Shown here: positions 8,253 to 17,468 of the stretch, in pieces
How positions within the stretch are numbered: position 1 is the stretch's first letter
Layout: every line of letters begins with the position of its first letter
Assembly (NCBI GenBank): GCA_022600575.1
Contig: JAHZKF010000043.1
Span: 1 to 34,952 of the forward strand
Origin: Gammaproteobacteria bacterium
GTDB lineage: Bacteria > Pseudomonadota > Gammaproteobacteria > Legionellales > Legionellaceae
Direction: 5' to 3'
DNA: 34,952 nt
Notes under the pieces: generated by a model
The model's database searches: none
The model's input: only the letters and a program-made list of their open reading frames with translations
Told to the model about the DNA's origin: nothing
Made by a program: the position numbers and the translations under genes

Positions 8253-9935
8253 TTACTGGGGCTTAGCATCACTCCCTTCATCGGGCACATCTTCGTCAGG
8301 GATAGCTTTCAAACCTAACGTTTTAGTATCTTTCTCAACTGTATCTAACCTCCATGCATTTGCGGGTCTAAAAAAAGCCCACTGCCCTGTGCACACACGC
8401 GTTGCAACCGGTACAATCCCTAAACTTAAAACAGCCGCAATGAGATTAGCAAAAAAATAGGCGAGTTTATGATGGCTCTCTAACGTTGCTCGTGCATTTT
8501 TAACATGCGCCAAACAAGCAGCTTGCGCGGCTTCAAGTGTTTCTGTCCCGCGTGCAACCGCATCTAAGTGCGTTTTAAAAGCTTGCTTTAAGTTGCGCGC
8601 CACATAAACATCAGGGTCTCGACTCACTTTATCCGCAAACGCATCATCCTGCACTTTCTTTTTGATATGATAATCTGCGGCAGACCGATTAAGCTCTTCA
8701 GGCTCTCTTATTTTCATGGCTGCATTCACCCAGGTTGTCGAATAAATAGCATCCAACATACCGGTTACTTTGCTACGCCCTGTCACCACATATTTATTTT
8801 TAATGGTTTTATTTAAATCATCTGCAAGCTTATCTAACATTTGCAGCAACTCTTCATTTTGATTGATCACTGCATACTGTAATAAATACATTAGTGTACT
8901 AATACGAGCAGGGACTTCATCCCGAAGCTTATTTACATTACTATCAGCCGATGATAAAAGTGCCACATAATGAAAAAACTGACTAATGCCACACACCTGT
9001 TCCAGATATGTTTCATCATCTGGCTGCCTCGATTTTCCTTCTAATAACTTAAATCGATAGTCCGTATTATCCCCCATCGATTTTAAGAAAATCTCAATTT
9101 GATTTTTATAAAAAAGAAAATTAACGTCTCCGGCCCCTCGTGTATTATTAATGCCATAAATGGTCTGTTGCGCTCTATCAAGCATTAAAAAAAACTGATG
9201 CCCACCACCAAGTGGTGTATTTTGAATATCTTCTCGAGAAAAACACTGTTTATCTACACCTCGTACATTAAAGGCAAGTCTATTGTATGCATTTAATTTT
9301 GGTTTAAGATGCTCAACCATTACTGTTGTATTGTCGGTGTCGTTTAATGTTCTATCTAAAGCGGCTGAAATATCTGTTTCTGAATTGCTTTCAGGCACAC
9401 GTAACCACAACTTAACACCTTTTATCTCATGTTGTGCAACTTGATATCCACCGGATGCTAATACATTTCCTTCGTCATCATGTGTAATGGTTTTTTCAGC
9501 TAACGGAGCAGGAGAATCTTGATAACAACGCATGATTTCAGATTTAAAAGCTTTATAATCATCTGCAAATAAATGCGTCCATTGATTCACTAAAATCTCT
9601 TGCTCCAAAAATGATGCAAATGCTGCTCGTTGCAGACCATCAGGATCGTTCACCGTTTGGCTACGCAGCGGAATATCTCGTATCAATGGGATACGAGGCG
9701 TGCTTGTTAAAGCAAAAGGACCCTTTTTATCAAAAAATGTTTTAAATTTCTGAATGGTCGGATTATCAGCGGCTGTCGCTGAAAAAAAAGTTGGGGTTAA
9801 CATCTCAAGCTGTTGATTCGTATCAACCAATACGCCATTCACCTGTATCAGGCCACCATCAAGCTTTTCAATTTTAAATTTATCTGCAAGCAAAGCATCG
9901 GTACCATCTAACGAAATATAAAAATGTCCTGGCAT
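8253..9935 (-). CDS. Uncharacterised effector-like protein, 560 aa
   Basis: I do not recognise a known family. The protein is largely soluble and predicted mixed alpha/beta for the first 350 residues, then helical (about 350-490). Residues 491-512 form one strongly hydrophobic segment (LAYFFANLIAAVLSLGIVPV). The last 17 residues are acidic and hydrophilic (IPDEDVPDEGSDAKPQ). A near-C-terminal hydrophobic segment plus a polar, glutamate-containing tail is common in Legionella and Coxiella Dot/Icm substrates. There is no N-terminal signal peptide. The gene is monocistronic, with its own candidate promoter (TTGGAA at 10001-9996 and TACAAT at 9976-9971, 19-base spacing). Effector status is inference from architecture and genomic context. 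Confidence 0.6.
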   Translation of the reverse strand: MPGHFYISLDGTDALLADKFKIEKLDGGLIQVNGVLVDTNQQLEMLTPTFFSATAADNPTIQKFKTFFDKKGPFALTSTPRIPLIRDIPLRSQTVNDPDGLQRAAFASFLEQEILVNQWTHLFADDYKAFKSEIMRCYQDSPAPLAEKTITHDDEGNVLASGGYQVAQHEIKGVKLWLRVPESNSETDISAALDRTLNDTDNTTVMVEHLKPKLNAYNRLAFNVRGVDKQCFSREDIQNTPLGGGHQFFLMLDRAQQTIYGINNTRGAGDVNFLFYKNQIEIFLKSMGDNTDYRFKLLEGKSRQPDDETYLEQVCGISQFFHYVALLSSADSNVNKLRDEVPARISTLMYLLQYAVINQNEELLQMLDKLADDLNKTIKNKYVVTGRSKVTGMLDAIYSTTWVNAAMKIREPEELNRSAADYHIKKKVQDDAFADKVSRDPDVYVARNLKQAFKTHLDAVARGTETLEAAQAACLAHVKNARATLESHHKLAYFFANLIAAVLSLGIVPVATRVCTGQWAFFRPANAWRLDTVEKDTKTLGLKAIPDEDVPDEGSDAKPQ

Positions 9936-9970
9936 ATCAAAAACCTCTCATCACAACAGTGTATCTTTTA

Positions 9971-10001
9971 ATTGTATCATAATTAATCAAATTAGTTCCA
10001 A
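9971..10001 (-). promoter_or_regulatory. Candidate promoter of the 8253-9935 gene
   Basis: On the minus strand TTGGAA (10001-9996) is followed after 19 bases by TACAAT (9976-9971). The spacing is longer than ideal. The leader to the ATG at 9935 would be about 30 bases. Confidence 0.35.
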
Positions 10002-10071
10002 TACGTGATCCTCTTCTCACCCTCTGGTATGCTTTAGCCCACCATTTATTTGGATATATCGGAGAAAAACC

Positions 10072-10830
10072 ATGTTTGTCATCACAGGCGGTAGCCGGGG
10101 CATTGGTGAGGCACTTGCAAAAAACATTGCAAATCAAGACCATATGGTCCTTATTATTGGGCGAGATCAAAAAACGCTCGATGCTGTTGCCAAAAACACA
10201 CCTAATATCCAAACCTGTGTTGCTGATGTTTCAAAAATAGAAGGCCGTGAGAACATTCTAAAAAAACTCGAAAAGTACGACCAAATCAAAGGCCTAATCC
10301 ATAATGCAGGTGCGATTGAACCGATTGCACCCATGAAAACACTTACACCTGATGCCTGGCAAAATATCATGGATATTAATCTCTGTGCGCCATTTTTTCT
10401 AACCCAAGCGCTTTATCCTCGATTAATAAATGGGCGTATACTCCATATTGGCTCGGGTGCTGCATATTTTCCTATCCAAGGTTGGGCTCCTTATTGTGTT
10501 TCTAAAGCAGGACTTGCCATGCTCACACGTAGCTGGCAGCTCGAGTGCCCTGAAGTTGCCACGGCAAGTGTGATGCCTGGTATTGTCGCAACCGAGATGC
10601 AAGCCCATATTAGAGCCTCAGAGAACATGCACCCAGATAAAAACCAATTTTTTCAAACACTAAACGAGAACAACCAACTGATTACACCTGACACCGTAGC
10701 CCATTTTTTAACGTGGTTACTCTTAACCATCGATAAAACACGCTATGTGAGCCAAGAGTGGGATATCTATGAAACCCAACATCACGTAGAATGGCTCAAA
10801 GCGCCGCATCAAGTGCCCGCACTCGAATAA
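10072..10830 (+). CDS. Short-chain dehydrogenase/reductase (classical SDR)
   Basis: This 252-residue protein has the classical SDR signature. The nucleotide-binding motif TGGSRGIG is at residues 5-12, NAG at 78-80, catalytic S128 in the GSGA strand, and the YxxxK pair Y141/K145 in YCVSK. GRD at residues 30-32, after strand 2, suggests NADP(H). The overall pattern is closest to sepiapterin or benzil reductase-like SDRs, but the substrate is not deducible. CGGAG lies 8 bases before the ATG. The OPT transporter gene follows after about 22 bp and is probably co-transcribed. Confidence 0.88.
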   Translation: MFVITGGSRGIGEALAKNIANQDHMVLIIGRDQKTLDAVAKNTPNIQTCVADVSKIEGRENILKKLEKYDQIKGLIHNAGAIEPIAPMKTLTPDAWQNIMDINLCAPFFLTQALYPRLINGRILHIGSGAAYFPIQGWAPYCVSKAGLAMLTRSWQLECPEVATASVMPGIVATEMQAHIRASENMHPDKNQFFQTLNENNQLITPDTVAHFLTWLLLTIDKTRYVSQEWDIYETQHHVEWLKAPHQVPALE

Positions 10831-10852
10831 TTAGGAATTGGAACACGTTGTC

Positions 10853-12835
10853 ATGCAAAAAAACACTATCACTGAGCTTACAGTACGTAGCGTGCTACTC
10901 GGTATTTTACTCACTTTACTCCTTGCTACGTCTAACGCCTATCTTGCTTTAAAATTAGGAATTTTGACCTCAGCTTCTATTCCTGCAGCCATTTTGTCTA
11001 TGGGCATTTTACGTTTTTTTAAAAATCCCAGCATTCTTGAAAACAATGCTGTGCAAACAGCCGCTTCTGCAGGAGAAGCCATTGCAGGTGGTATTGTTTA
11101 CACCATTCCCGCTTTAATTATTATCGACTACTGGCATCACTTTGATTACTGGACCAACTTTTTTATCGCAGCAGTTGGCGGCATTTTAGGGGTCTGTTTT
11201 TCTATCCCGCTTCGTCGAGTCCTCGTACATGACAGCAATTTACATTTTCCTGAAGGCCGCGCTATTGCCGAGGTACTGAAGTCATCTCATGAAAAAGCTT
11301 CTATTCGACCCATTGTCTATGGTGGGCTCATTGGTGCAAGTATTGAACTTGCTCAAGTCGGCTTTAAAGTACTCGCGAGTGGCTGGAGCCACTGGATTAT
11401 TGTCAAAAAAACCTTACTTGGCTTTGGGGTTGGCTTTTCTGCAACCATGGTTGGTGCTGGCTTCTTAATTGGTCGCGATATGGCCATTAGCATTATTTTA
11501 GGTGCAATGCTGGCCTGGGGCATCATGTTACCTGGCGTCAGCTTACTTTATCCCGATGTCCTTATGCATCACAATGCAAACGACGCACTCATGCTTCTCT
11601 GGGAAAACAAAATGCGCTACTTAGGCATTGGCGGTATGTTATTTGCAGGTATTTGGACCTTTATGAAGCTTATCCGACCACTAGGAAAAAGCATTGTCAC
11701 CTCCCTAAGTGGCTTCATAAAACAACATCACGTTGATACTATTACACGAACAGAGCAAGATATCCCAATGCCTTATATTATTATGGGCACCCTTCTTTTA
11801 GCTGCTGCTTTATTCCTTTTTTTCCAAGTGATTTTTCCACTCAAGATCATTGGTCTTGATGGCACCTATGCACCAACCCTTGTTTTTTGTTCCATGCTAT
11901 ATGTGTTAGTCATTGGGTTTCTTTTTTCTGTTATCACGGCTTATTTTTCAGGTATGGTTGGTGTCACAGCAAGCCCTGGCAGCTCTATTGTAATTGCCGG
12001 CATTTTATTTGCCGCGTGGTTATTACTCTCAGCGATTCACCTGTTTTCAGCAGCCCCCTTGAGTGCTGAACAACTCAAAGCAGCTGAGGCCATCACCATT
12101 ATCATTGGCTCTATGGTGACAGGGATTGCTTGCATTTCAAACGACAATATCCAAGATTTAAAAGTAGGCCAACTTATCGGGGCGACCCCCTGGAAGCAAC
12201 AACTAATGCTACTCTTAGGCGTACTCGTCTCAGCATTAATCATTCCACCTGTCATGCAATTGCTATTTGATGTCTATGGCATAGCCGGCATCATGCCACG
12301 TCCTGACATGGATCCAACTCACAGCCTACCTGCCCCAACGGCAGCTCTTCTTGCAGCCATTACAGAGGCTATGTTTCAAAATACGCTCCCTTGGAACATG
12401 ATGTTTTCAGGTGCATCTGTCATTGTGATATTACTCATACTTAATCATACCTTTAAAATTATCCGTTTTTTTCGCCTCTCAATTTTAGGCGTTGCCATTG
12501 GCATGTACTTACCACTCACCTCTTCTGTCCCACTTTTTTTAGGCGGAATGCTCGCTTATCTTTTAGAGCGGCACCTTACAGGCCTAAATCTTAGTCCTGA
12601 AAAGACCAATAAACATCGACAGGTTGGCACACTGATTGCCTGCGGTTTAGTTGCAGGCTCAGCTTTGATGGATGTATGTGTTGCTGTACCCTTCTCATTG
12701 ATGCAAAACGCAGATGCACTAGCACTCGTTGGCCCAGGCTTTGAACCCTATAGTCTCGGTTTAAGTATTGTGGTTATTCTTGGACTTGGATATTGGATGA
12801 TTCGATATGTAACTCGTTTTTTTCAAAACTTTTGA
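10853..12835 (+). CDS. OPT-family oligopeptide/metal-chelate transporter
   Basis: From the ATG at 10853 (GGAA 9 bases upstream) the protein has 660 residues and about 15 membrane segments. The frame also allows a TTG start at 10838, but its AGGA sits too close. The N-terminal LATSNAYLALKLGILTSASI, the NNAVQTAASAGEAIAGG segment, and SGMVGVTASPGSS are characteristic of the bacterial OPT family (PF03169). Bacterial members take up small peptides or peptide-like iron chelates. Which of these applies is unknown. It follows the SDR gene directly and ends at a hairpin facing letE. Confidence 0.9.
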   Translation: MQKNTITELTVRSVLLGILLTLLLATSNAYLALKLGILTSASIPAAILSMGILRFFKNPSILENNAVQTAASAGEAIAGGIVYTIPALIIIDYWHHFDYWTNFFIAAVGGILGVCFSIPLRRVLVHDSNLHFPEGRAIAEVLKSSHEKASIRPIVYGGLIGASIELAQVGFKVLASGWSHWIIVKKTLLGFGVGFSATMVGAGFLIGRDMAISIILGAMLAWGIMLPGVSLLYPDVLMHHNANDALMLLWENKMRYLGIGGMLFAGIWTFMKLIRPLGKSIVTSLSGFIKQHHVDTITRTEQDIPMPYIIMGTLLLAAALFLFFQVIFPLKIIGLDGTYAPTLVFCSMLYVLVIGFLFSVITAYFSGMVGVTASPGSSIVIAGILFAAWLLLSAIHLFSAAPLSAEQLKAAEAITIIIGSMVTGIACISNDNIQDLKVGQLIGATPWKQQLMLLLGVLVSALIIPPVMQLLFDVYGIAGIMPRPDMDPTHSLPAPTAALLAAITEAMFQNTLPWNMMFSGASVIVILLILNHTFKIIRFFRLSILGVAIGMYLPLTSSVPLFLGGMLAYLLERHLTGLNLSPEKTNKHRQVGTLIACGLVAGSALMDVCVAVPFSLMQNADALALVGPGFEPYSLGLSIVVILGLGYWMIRYVTRFFQNF

Positions 12836-12838
12836 ATA

Positions 12839-12864
12839 CCTTCCCCCCAATCATTGGGAGAAGG
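12839..12864. terminator. Hairpin between convergent OPT and letE-like genes
   Basis: CCTTC pairs with GAAGG and CCCAA pairs with TTGGG, separated by a small internal loop, with a TCA loop at the tip. It starts three bases after the OPT stop. There is no T-run, so intrinsic termination would be weak. Confidence 0.4.
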
Positions 12865-12888
12865 AACTCAAAATAAGTAGAATTTAAT

Positions 12889-13263
12889 CTAAGCAACAAT
12901 ATCAATTACTTGATAACTAAGAATAGCTGAAACAGCAATAACGCCTGCAATTTCTAATACACGAAGAAAATAATTACTTTGTTGGGTATGATAAACCCCA
13001 TCATTCGCTGGCCCCAAAACATCTTGATTATGTTCTGGTACCGCTTCAAAACTAAACAAAGGCTGTTCGTTATAAAATCCAGCCCACCATCCTTCGAGCC
13101 ATTGCTCTCGCTCAGGTGAATTTAACTGGTACGGGTTATCATCTTCCTTAATATCCGCTAATGCGCATTCATATCCATAGGCATAACATTCTTCTAACGT
13201 TGGATGATCCACATGAAAACGGAATTTAAGATGGGGCAGTAACACTTTTAGTTCATTCATCAT
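12889..13263 (-). CDS. letE: LetE-like protein with RMF-like core and C-terminal membrane segment
   Basis: The product has 124 residues, with AAGGAG before the ATG. Residues 23-65 align without forcing to ribosome modulation factor: a GY pair at 30-31, PYQ at 44-46, then RxQWLxGW at 52-59, with nearly the same spacing as in E. coli RMF. Residues 99-121 form one hydrophobic segment (LEIAGVIAVSAILSY), absent from RMF. Its position after the sdh-suc-pdxH block matches my recollection of the Legionella transmission trait enhancer LetE, so the name is given on synteny and length rather than a search. Function through ribosome hibernation is inference. It lies 199 bp beyond pdxH and may have its own promoter. 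Confidence 0.6.
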   Translation of the reverse strand: MMNELKVLLPHLKFRFHVDHPTLEECYAYGYECALADIKEDDNPYQLNSPEREQWLEGWWAGFYNEQPLFSFEAVPEHNQDVLGPANDGVYHTQQSNYFLRVLEIAGVIAVSAILSYQVIDIVA

Positions 13264-13462
13264 TGAGTACTCCTTCTCTTAAGAAACCTAATCAACATCG
13301 TCTGAACATCATTAACCAGTCAAACTAACACACTTATTTTACTGGTAAGATTTAGTTTATGACATACTCAAGAAAACGTGGGTAAAACATTCTTTTTTTA
13401 CACTTTCTTGACAAATAAACTCATCTCTTGTCTATATAAAGTAACCCCAGATTGAATAAAGG

Positions 13463-14113
13463 TCAAGAAGCAAGTCTCTTTTTGGACCAGTTTGATTTAT
13501 TTTTTGAATATACAATACGATCATGGAGCCGGTGATCCCGCCCTTGCCAAAACTCAATGTTTTCAGCAAGAACCGAAAAACCACCCCAATAAGATGGACA
13601 AACAATTTGCTTATCCCCCTCTGAGGCAACTAACTGCTCTGCTTCTTTGAGCAAAACAGCACGAGAAGAAATCACACGACTTTGAGGTGAAACAATAGCA
13701 CTACATTGACTCATCAACGAGCGCGTTTCAAAGTAGGCTTCTGAGGCTACTCGACTAACACGCTGAACGGGTCCTCGAATACGCACCTGTCTTGCTAAAT
13801 CTCGCCAATAAAAATTGAGTGCAGCATACGGCGTATTCTCAAGTTCAATTGATTTAGCACTTTCATAGTTCGTATAAAAGATAAAAGCCCCGTCTTCGAG
13901 GCCTTTTAGAAGTACAACACGTGAATTAGGAAAACCACGTGCATCTACAGTAGATAAAACCATGGCTGTGGGATCACACACCTTTTCTGACAAAGCATCA
14001 GCAAACCACTTTTCAAACTGAACCAGAGGAGAATCAGCCATATCCTCCTCATTCAAACTTCGTTCGCCATACTCGCGTCGGTTCGACGCAAAAGGTGTAA
14101 ACTCAAAACCCAT
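13463..14113 (-). CDS. pdxH: Pyridoxamine/pyridoxine 5'-phosphate oxidase
   Basis: This 216-residue protein matches the family length (218 in E. coli). FMN-binding and active-site blocks are visible: DPTAMVLSTVDARGFPNSRV, FYTNYESAKS, ARQVRIRGPV, SYWGGF and the C-terminal EFWQGRDHRLHDR. It oxidises PNP/PMP to pyridoxal phosphate in the cytoplasm. The terminal residues are RLAS rather than the more usual RLAP. It follows sucD by 17 bp and is probably the last gene of the TCA operon. Confidence 0.95.
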   Translation of the reverse strand: MGFEFTPFASNRREYGERSLNEEDMADSPLVQFEKWFADALSEKVCDPTAMVLSTVDARGFPNSRVVLLKGLEDGAFIFYTNYESAKSIELENTPYAALNFYWRDLARQVRIRGPVQRVSRVASEAYFETRSLMSQCSAIVSPQSRVISSRAVLLKEAEQLVASEGDKQIVCPSYWGGFSVLAENIEFWQGRDHRLHDRIVYSKNKSNWSKKRLAS

Positions 14114-14130
14114 GATTCATACCAAGTTCA

Positions 14131-15006
14131 TTACCAACCCATGACCTCAGCAACAGCGTCTCCTAAATCAGCAGGAGAACGAACTGTTTTAACACCTGCA
14201 GCTTCTAAGGCTTTAAACTTATCCGCAGCTGTTCCTTTACCGCCCGAAATAATGGCACCAGCATGCCCCATACGCTTACCAGCAGGCGCTGTAACACCCG
14301 CAATATAAGCAACAATAGGCTTGCTAATATTGGCTTGAATAAATTCAGCTGCTTCTTCTTCTGCTGTCCCGCCAATTTCACCCACTAAAATAATGGCTTC
14401 TGTTTGTGGATCTTCTTCAAATAAAGCAAGCACATCAATAAATGAGGTTCCTGGAATCGGATCGCCACCAATCCCAACACAGGTACTCTGTCCAAAGCCT
14501 TTATCTGTCATTTGTTTAACAGCTTCATAGGTTAGGGTTCCTGAGCGTGAGACAATCCCCACTTTTCCTGGTAAATGAATCGATCCTGGCATAATACCCA
14601 TTTTACAACCACCAGGTGTAATAATACCCGGGCAATTTGGACCAATTAAACGACTCATTGTGTTCTGCTCTATGTACTGTTTTACAGATAACATATCAAG
14701 AACAGGCACGCCTTCCGTAATACAAGCAATCAGCTCAATACCTGCGTCTGCTGCTTCAAGAATTGAATCTTTACAAAATGGTGCGGGTACATAAATCACA
14801 CTGGCAGTAGCACCCGTTGCATCCACCGCTTCACGAACCGTATTAAAGACAGGTAAACCAAGATGCGTTTGTCCACCTTTACCAGGTGTGACTCCACCCA
14901 CCATCTGTGTACCGTATTCAATCGCTTGCTCTGAATGTAAGGTCCCTTGTTTGCCAGTAAAGCCCTGACAAATCACTTTTGTATTCTTATCTACTAAAAT
15001 GCTCAT
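14131..15006 (-). CDS. sucD: Succinyl-CoA synthetase alpha subunit
   Basis: At 291 residues this is full length for the family. [20 protein letters not shown] is the CoA-binding Rossmann start. [14 protein letters not shown] carries the phosphorylated catalytic histidine, H248. With SucC it converts succinyl-CoA to succinate while making ATP or GTP. It sits 27 bp after sucC. Confidence 0.97.
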   Translation of the reverse strand: MSILVDKNTKVICQGFTGKQGTLHSEQAIEYGTQMVGGVTPGKGGQTHLGLPVFNTVREAVDATGATASVIYVPAPFCKDSILEAADAGIELIACITEGVPVLDMLSVKQYIEQNTMSRLIGPNCPGIITPGGCKMGIMPGSIHLPGKVGIVSRSGTLTYEAVKQMTDKGFGQSTCVGIGGDPIPGTSFIDVLALFEEDPQTEAIILVGEIGGTAEEEAAEFIQANISKPIVAYIAGVTAPAGKRMGHAGAIISGGKGTAADKFKALEAAGVKTVRSPADLGDAVAEVMGW

Positions 15007-15033
15007 GTTTAATCTCTAGCCTCTGGTCTATTT

Positions 15034-16197
15034 CTATCCCGCAATTGCCGCGACGATTTTCTTCGCTGCATCAGTTAAGCCATCTGCAGCGATGACATTC
15101 AAATCACTTTTATTTAAGATATCAGCCCCTTTTTCAGCCTGATTACCTTCAAGACGTACGACAACAGGTAACGTCATTTTGACTTCTTCAACCGCTGCTA
15201 AGATACCTTCTGCAATCAAATCACAACGCACAATACCACCAAAAATATTAACCAAAACACCTTTAACATTTTCGTCTGATAAAATAATTTTAAAGGCTTC
15301 AGCAACCCGCTCTGCAGTCGCACCACCACCAACATCTAAGAAGTTAGCAGGGTCACCACCATGCAGTTTAATCACATCCCTCGTTGCCATAGCAAGGCCT
15401 GCGCCATTCACCATACAGCCAATATTTCCGTCCAATGGAATATAATTTAATTCCCAATCTCGCGCATGATTTTCTCTATCATCTTCTTGCGTTGTATCTC
15501 GTAAACTTTTCAATTCAGAGTGCCGATAAAGCGCATTTTCATCCAACGACACTTTGCCATCTAGGCAAATTAAATCACCCGCTCCCGTCACAACCAACGG
15601 ATTAATTTCTAATAAACTCAAATCACATGCCACAAAAAGCTCACCAAGCTTCGTCATGATATGTGTTAACTGCCGAATTTGAGGTGTTGTTAAGCCTAAG
15701 GCAAAACCTGCTTCTCGACACTGATATGGCATAATACCAAGCATTGGGTCCATTTCAATTTGGATGATTTTTTCAGGCGTGTTCTCAGCCACTTGCTCAA
15801 TATCAACACCACCTTCAGTTGAAGCCATAAACACAACGCGACGCGTTGCTCTATCAACCACAGCTCCCAAATAAAGCTCTCTTGCAATATCACTGGTTTC
15901 TTCAACCAAAACAGCATGAATGGGCTGGCCTTCTGCATCAGTCTGATACGTCACTAATCGCTGTCCAAGCAAGCTTTGAGCAAACTCTGCAAGTGTTTCT
16001 TTATCTGAAACCAACTTCACACCGCCTGCTTTTCCGCGCCCTCCAGCATGGACCTGCGCTTTGACGACCCACGTTGGTGTTGATAAAGTTCTTGCCACTT
16101 GTAGGGCATCTTCAACATTATATGCAACATCCCCTTTTGGTACCGGCAAGCCATATTGTGCAAACAGTTGCTTAGCTTGATATTCATGTAAATTCAT
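15034..16197 (-). CDS. sucC: Succinyl-CoA synthetase beta subunit
   Basis: The 387-residue product begins [20 protein letters not shown] and contains the ATP-grasp blocks [25 protein letters not shown] and [13 protein letters not shown]. It is the nucleotide-binding partner of SucD. It sits 20 bp after sucB and 27 bp before sucD in the same operon. Confidence 0.97.
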   Translation of the reverse strand: MNLHEYQAKQLFAQYGLPVPKGDVAYNVEDALQVARTLSTPTWVVKAQVHAGGRGKAGGVKLVSDKETLAEFAQSLLGQRLVTYQTDAEGQPIHAVLVEETSDIARELYLGAVVDRATRRVVFMASTEGGVDIEQVAENTPEKIIQIEMDPMLGIMPYQCREAGFALGLTTPQIRQLTHIMTKLGELFVACDLSLLEINPLVVTGAGDLICLDGKVSLDENALYRHSELKSLRDTTQEDDRENHARDWELNYIPLDGNIGCMVNGAGLAMATRDVIKLHGGDPANFLDVGGGATAERVAEAFKIILSDENVKGVLVNIFGGIVRCDLIAEGILAAVEEVKMTLPVVVRLEGNQAEKGADILNKSDLNVIAADGLTDAAKKIVAAIAG

Positions 16198-16217
16198 ATT
16201 TCAACACTCTATTTCTA

Positions 16218-17414
16218 TTAAATATTTAATAACAAACGCGAAGGATCTTCTAACAACTCTTTCACGCTCACCAAAAACTGTACCGACTCACGGCCATCAA
16301 TCAATCGATGATCATAAGATAAAGCCAAATACATCATCGGACGAATCACAATTTCCCCAGACTCGACCACCGGTTTGTCCTGAATTTTATGCATGCCTAA
16401 AATAGCAGTCTGAGGCGGATTCAAAATAGGCGTTGACAAGAGCGAGCCAAATACACCGCCATTCGTAATTGTAAAGGTCCCTCCTTGCATATCTTCCATC
16501 GCCAACTTCCCATCACGTGCACGAACAGCTAAATCACCAATGGTCGATTCAACTTCAGCCATCGATAAAGTATCTGCATCACGGATAACAGGCACAACTA
16601 AACCACGCTCTGTTGATACTGCAACCCCCACATCATAATAGCCATGATAGACAACGTCTTCGCCATCAATCGATGCATTAACTGAAGGGAACCGCTTCAA
16701 CGACTCAACCACAGCTCGCGTGAAAAACGACATAAAACCGAGCTTTACGCCATGCTTTTTCTCAAAGGCTTGCTTATATTCTGCTCGCAAGTCCATCACA
16801 GCTTTTAAATTAACTTCGTTAAAGGTGGTCAACATTGCCGCCTCATGCTGTGCTTGCAACAACCGCTCTGCAATACGAACACGAAGTCTAGACATCGGAA
16901 CACGTCGCTCTTCGCGCAAACCTGCGGCAATGGGTGCAACTGTTGTCGCAGGTGAGCTGTTACCTTCTTTACGTGTTCTGGCAATAAAGGTTTCAACATC
17001 CTCTTTTGTGATACGTCCGTCTTTTCCTGATCCTGAAATATCTGCAGGGTTCAAACCATGCTCATCCATCAGACGTCTCACAGCAGGACCTGTCGAAGGT
17101 GTGCCTCCTTTAGGCTCTTCCACTTTACGCTCTGCTGCTGAAGCAGAATCGTTTGAAGCCTTAGCCGGTGCCGCAGCACCTGCTTTTAATTGTGCTAACA
17201 CTTGACCCGCTTCAACTGTATCGCCTACTTGGAACAAACAAGCTTCGAGCACACCATCCGCAGGAGCAGGTACTTCTAAAACAACTTTATCTGTTTCAAG
17301 ATCAACTAAATTTTCATCACGAGACACCTGGTCGCCTGGTTTTTTATGCCAGGCTGCGATAGTCGCGTCAGCTACCGACTCAGGTAAGGCTGGTACTTTG
17401 ACTTCGATTGACAT
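16218..17414 (-). CDS. sucB: Dihydrolipoamide succinyltransferase (2-oxoglutarate dehydrogenase E2)
   Basis: The protein has 398 residues. One lipoyl domain carries the lipoylated lysine K43 in [14 protein letters not shown] linker rich in alanine and serine follows, then a peripheral subunit-binding domain (about 107-143, [16 protein letters not shown]) and the catalytic domain ending in DHRLIDGRE (H369, D373). It transfers the succinyl group to CoA. E3 (lpd) is not in this cluster and must be encoded elsewhere. Confidence 0.97.
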   Translation of the reverse strand: MSIEVKVPALPESVADATIAAWHKKPGDQVSRDENLVDLETDKVVLEVPAPADGVLEACLFQVGDTVEAGQVLAQLKAGAAAPAKASNDSASAAERKVEEPKGGTPSTGPAVRRLMDEHGLNPADISGSGKDGRITKEDVETFIARTRKEGNSSPATTVAPIAAGLREERRVPMSRLRVRIAERLLQAQHEAAMLTTFNEVNLKAVMDLRAEYKQAFEKKHGVKLGFMSFFTRAVVESLKRFPSVNASIDGEDVVYHGYYDVGVAVSTERGLVVPVIRDADTLSMAEVESTIGDLAVRARDGKLAMEDMQGGTFTITNGGVFGSLLSTPILNPPQTAILGMHKIQDKPVVESGEIVIRPMMYLALSYDHRLIDGRESVQFLVSVKELLEDPSRLLLNI

Positions 17415-17468
17415 GATTTCGACCTTTTTTAATTCAATTCAACAAGAACACACATGCAGGTAACACAG

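Noticed and set aside
9937-10212. Minus-strand 91-codon frame upstream of the 8253 gene
   Set aside because: It overlaps the start of the SDR gene on the other strand and the promoter region between the divergent genes, and its translation shows no recognisable domain.
16720-17205. Plus-strand open frame of 161 codons inside sucB
   Set aside because: Shadow of sucB on the other strand; no start signals and a Ser/Ala-rich translation typical of antisense frames.
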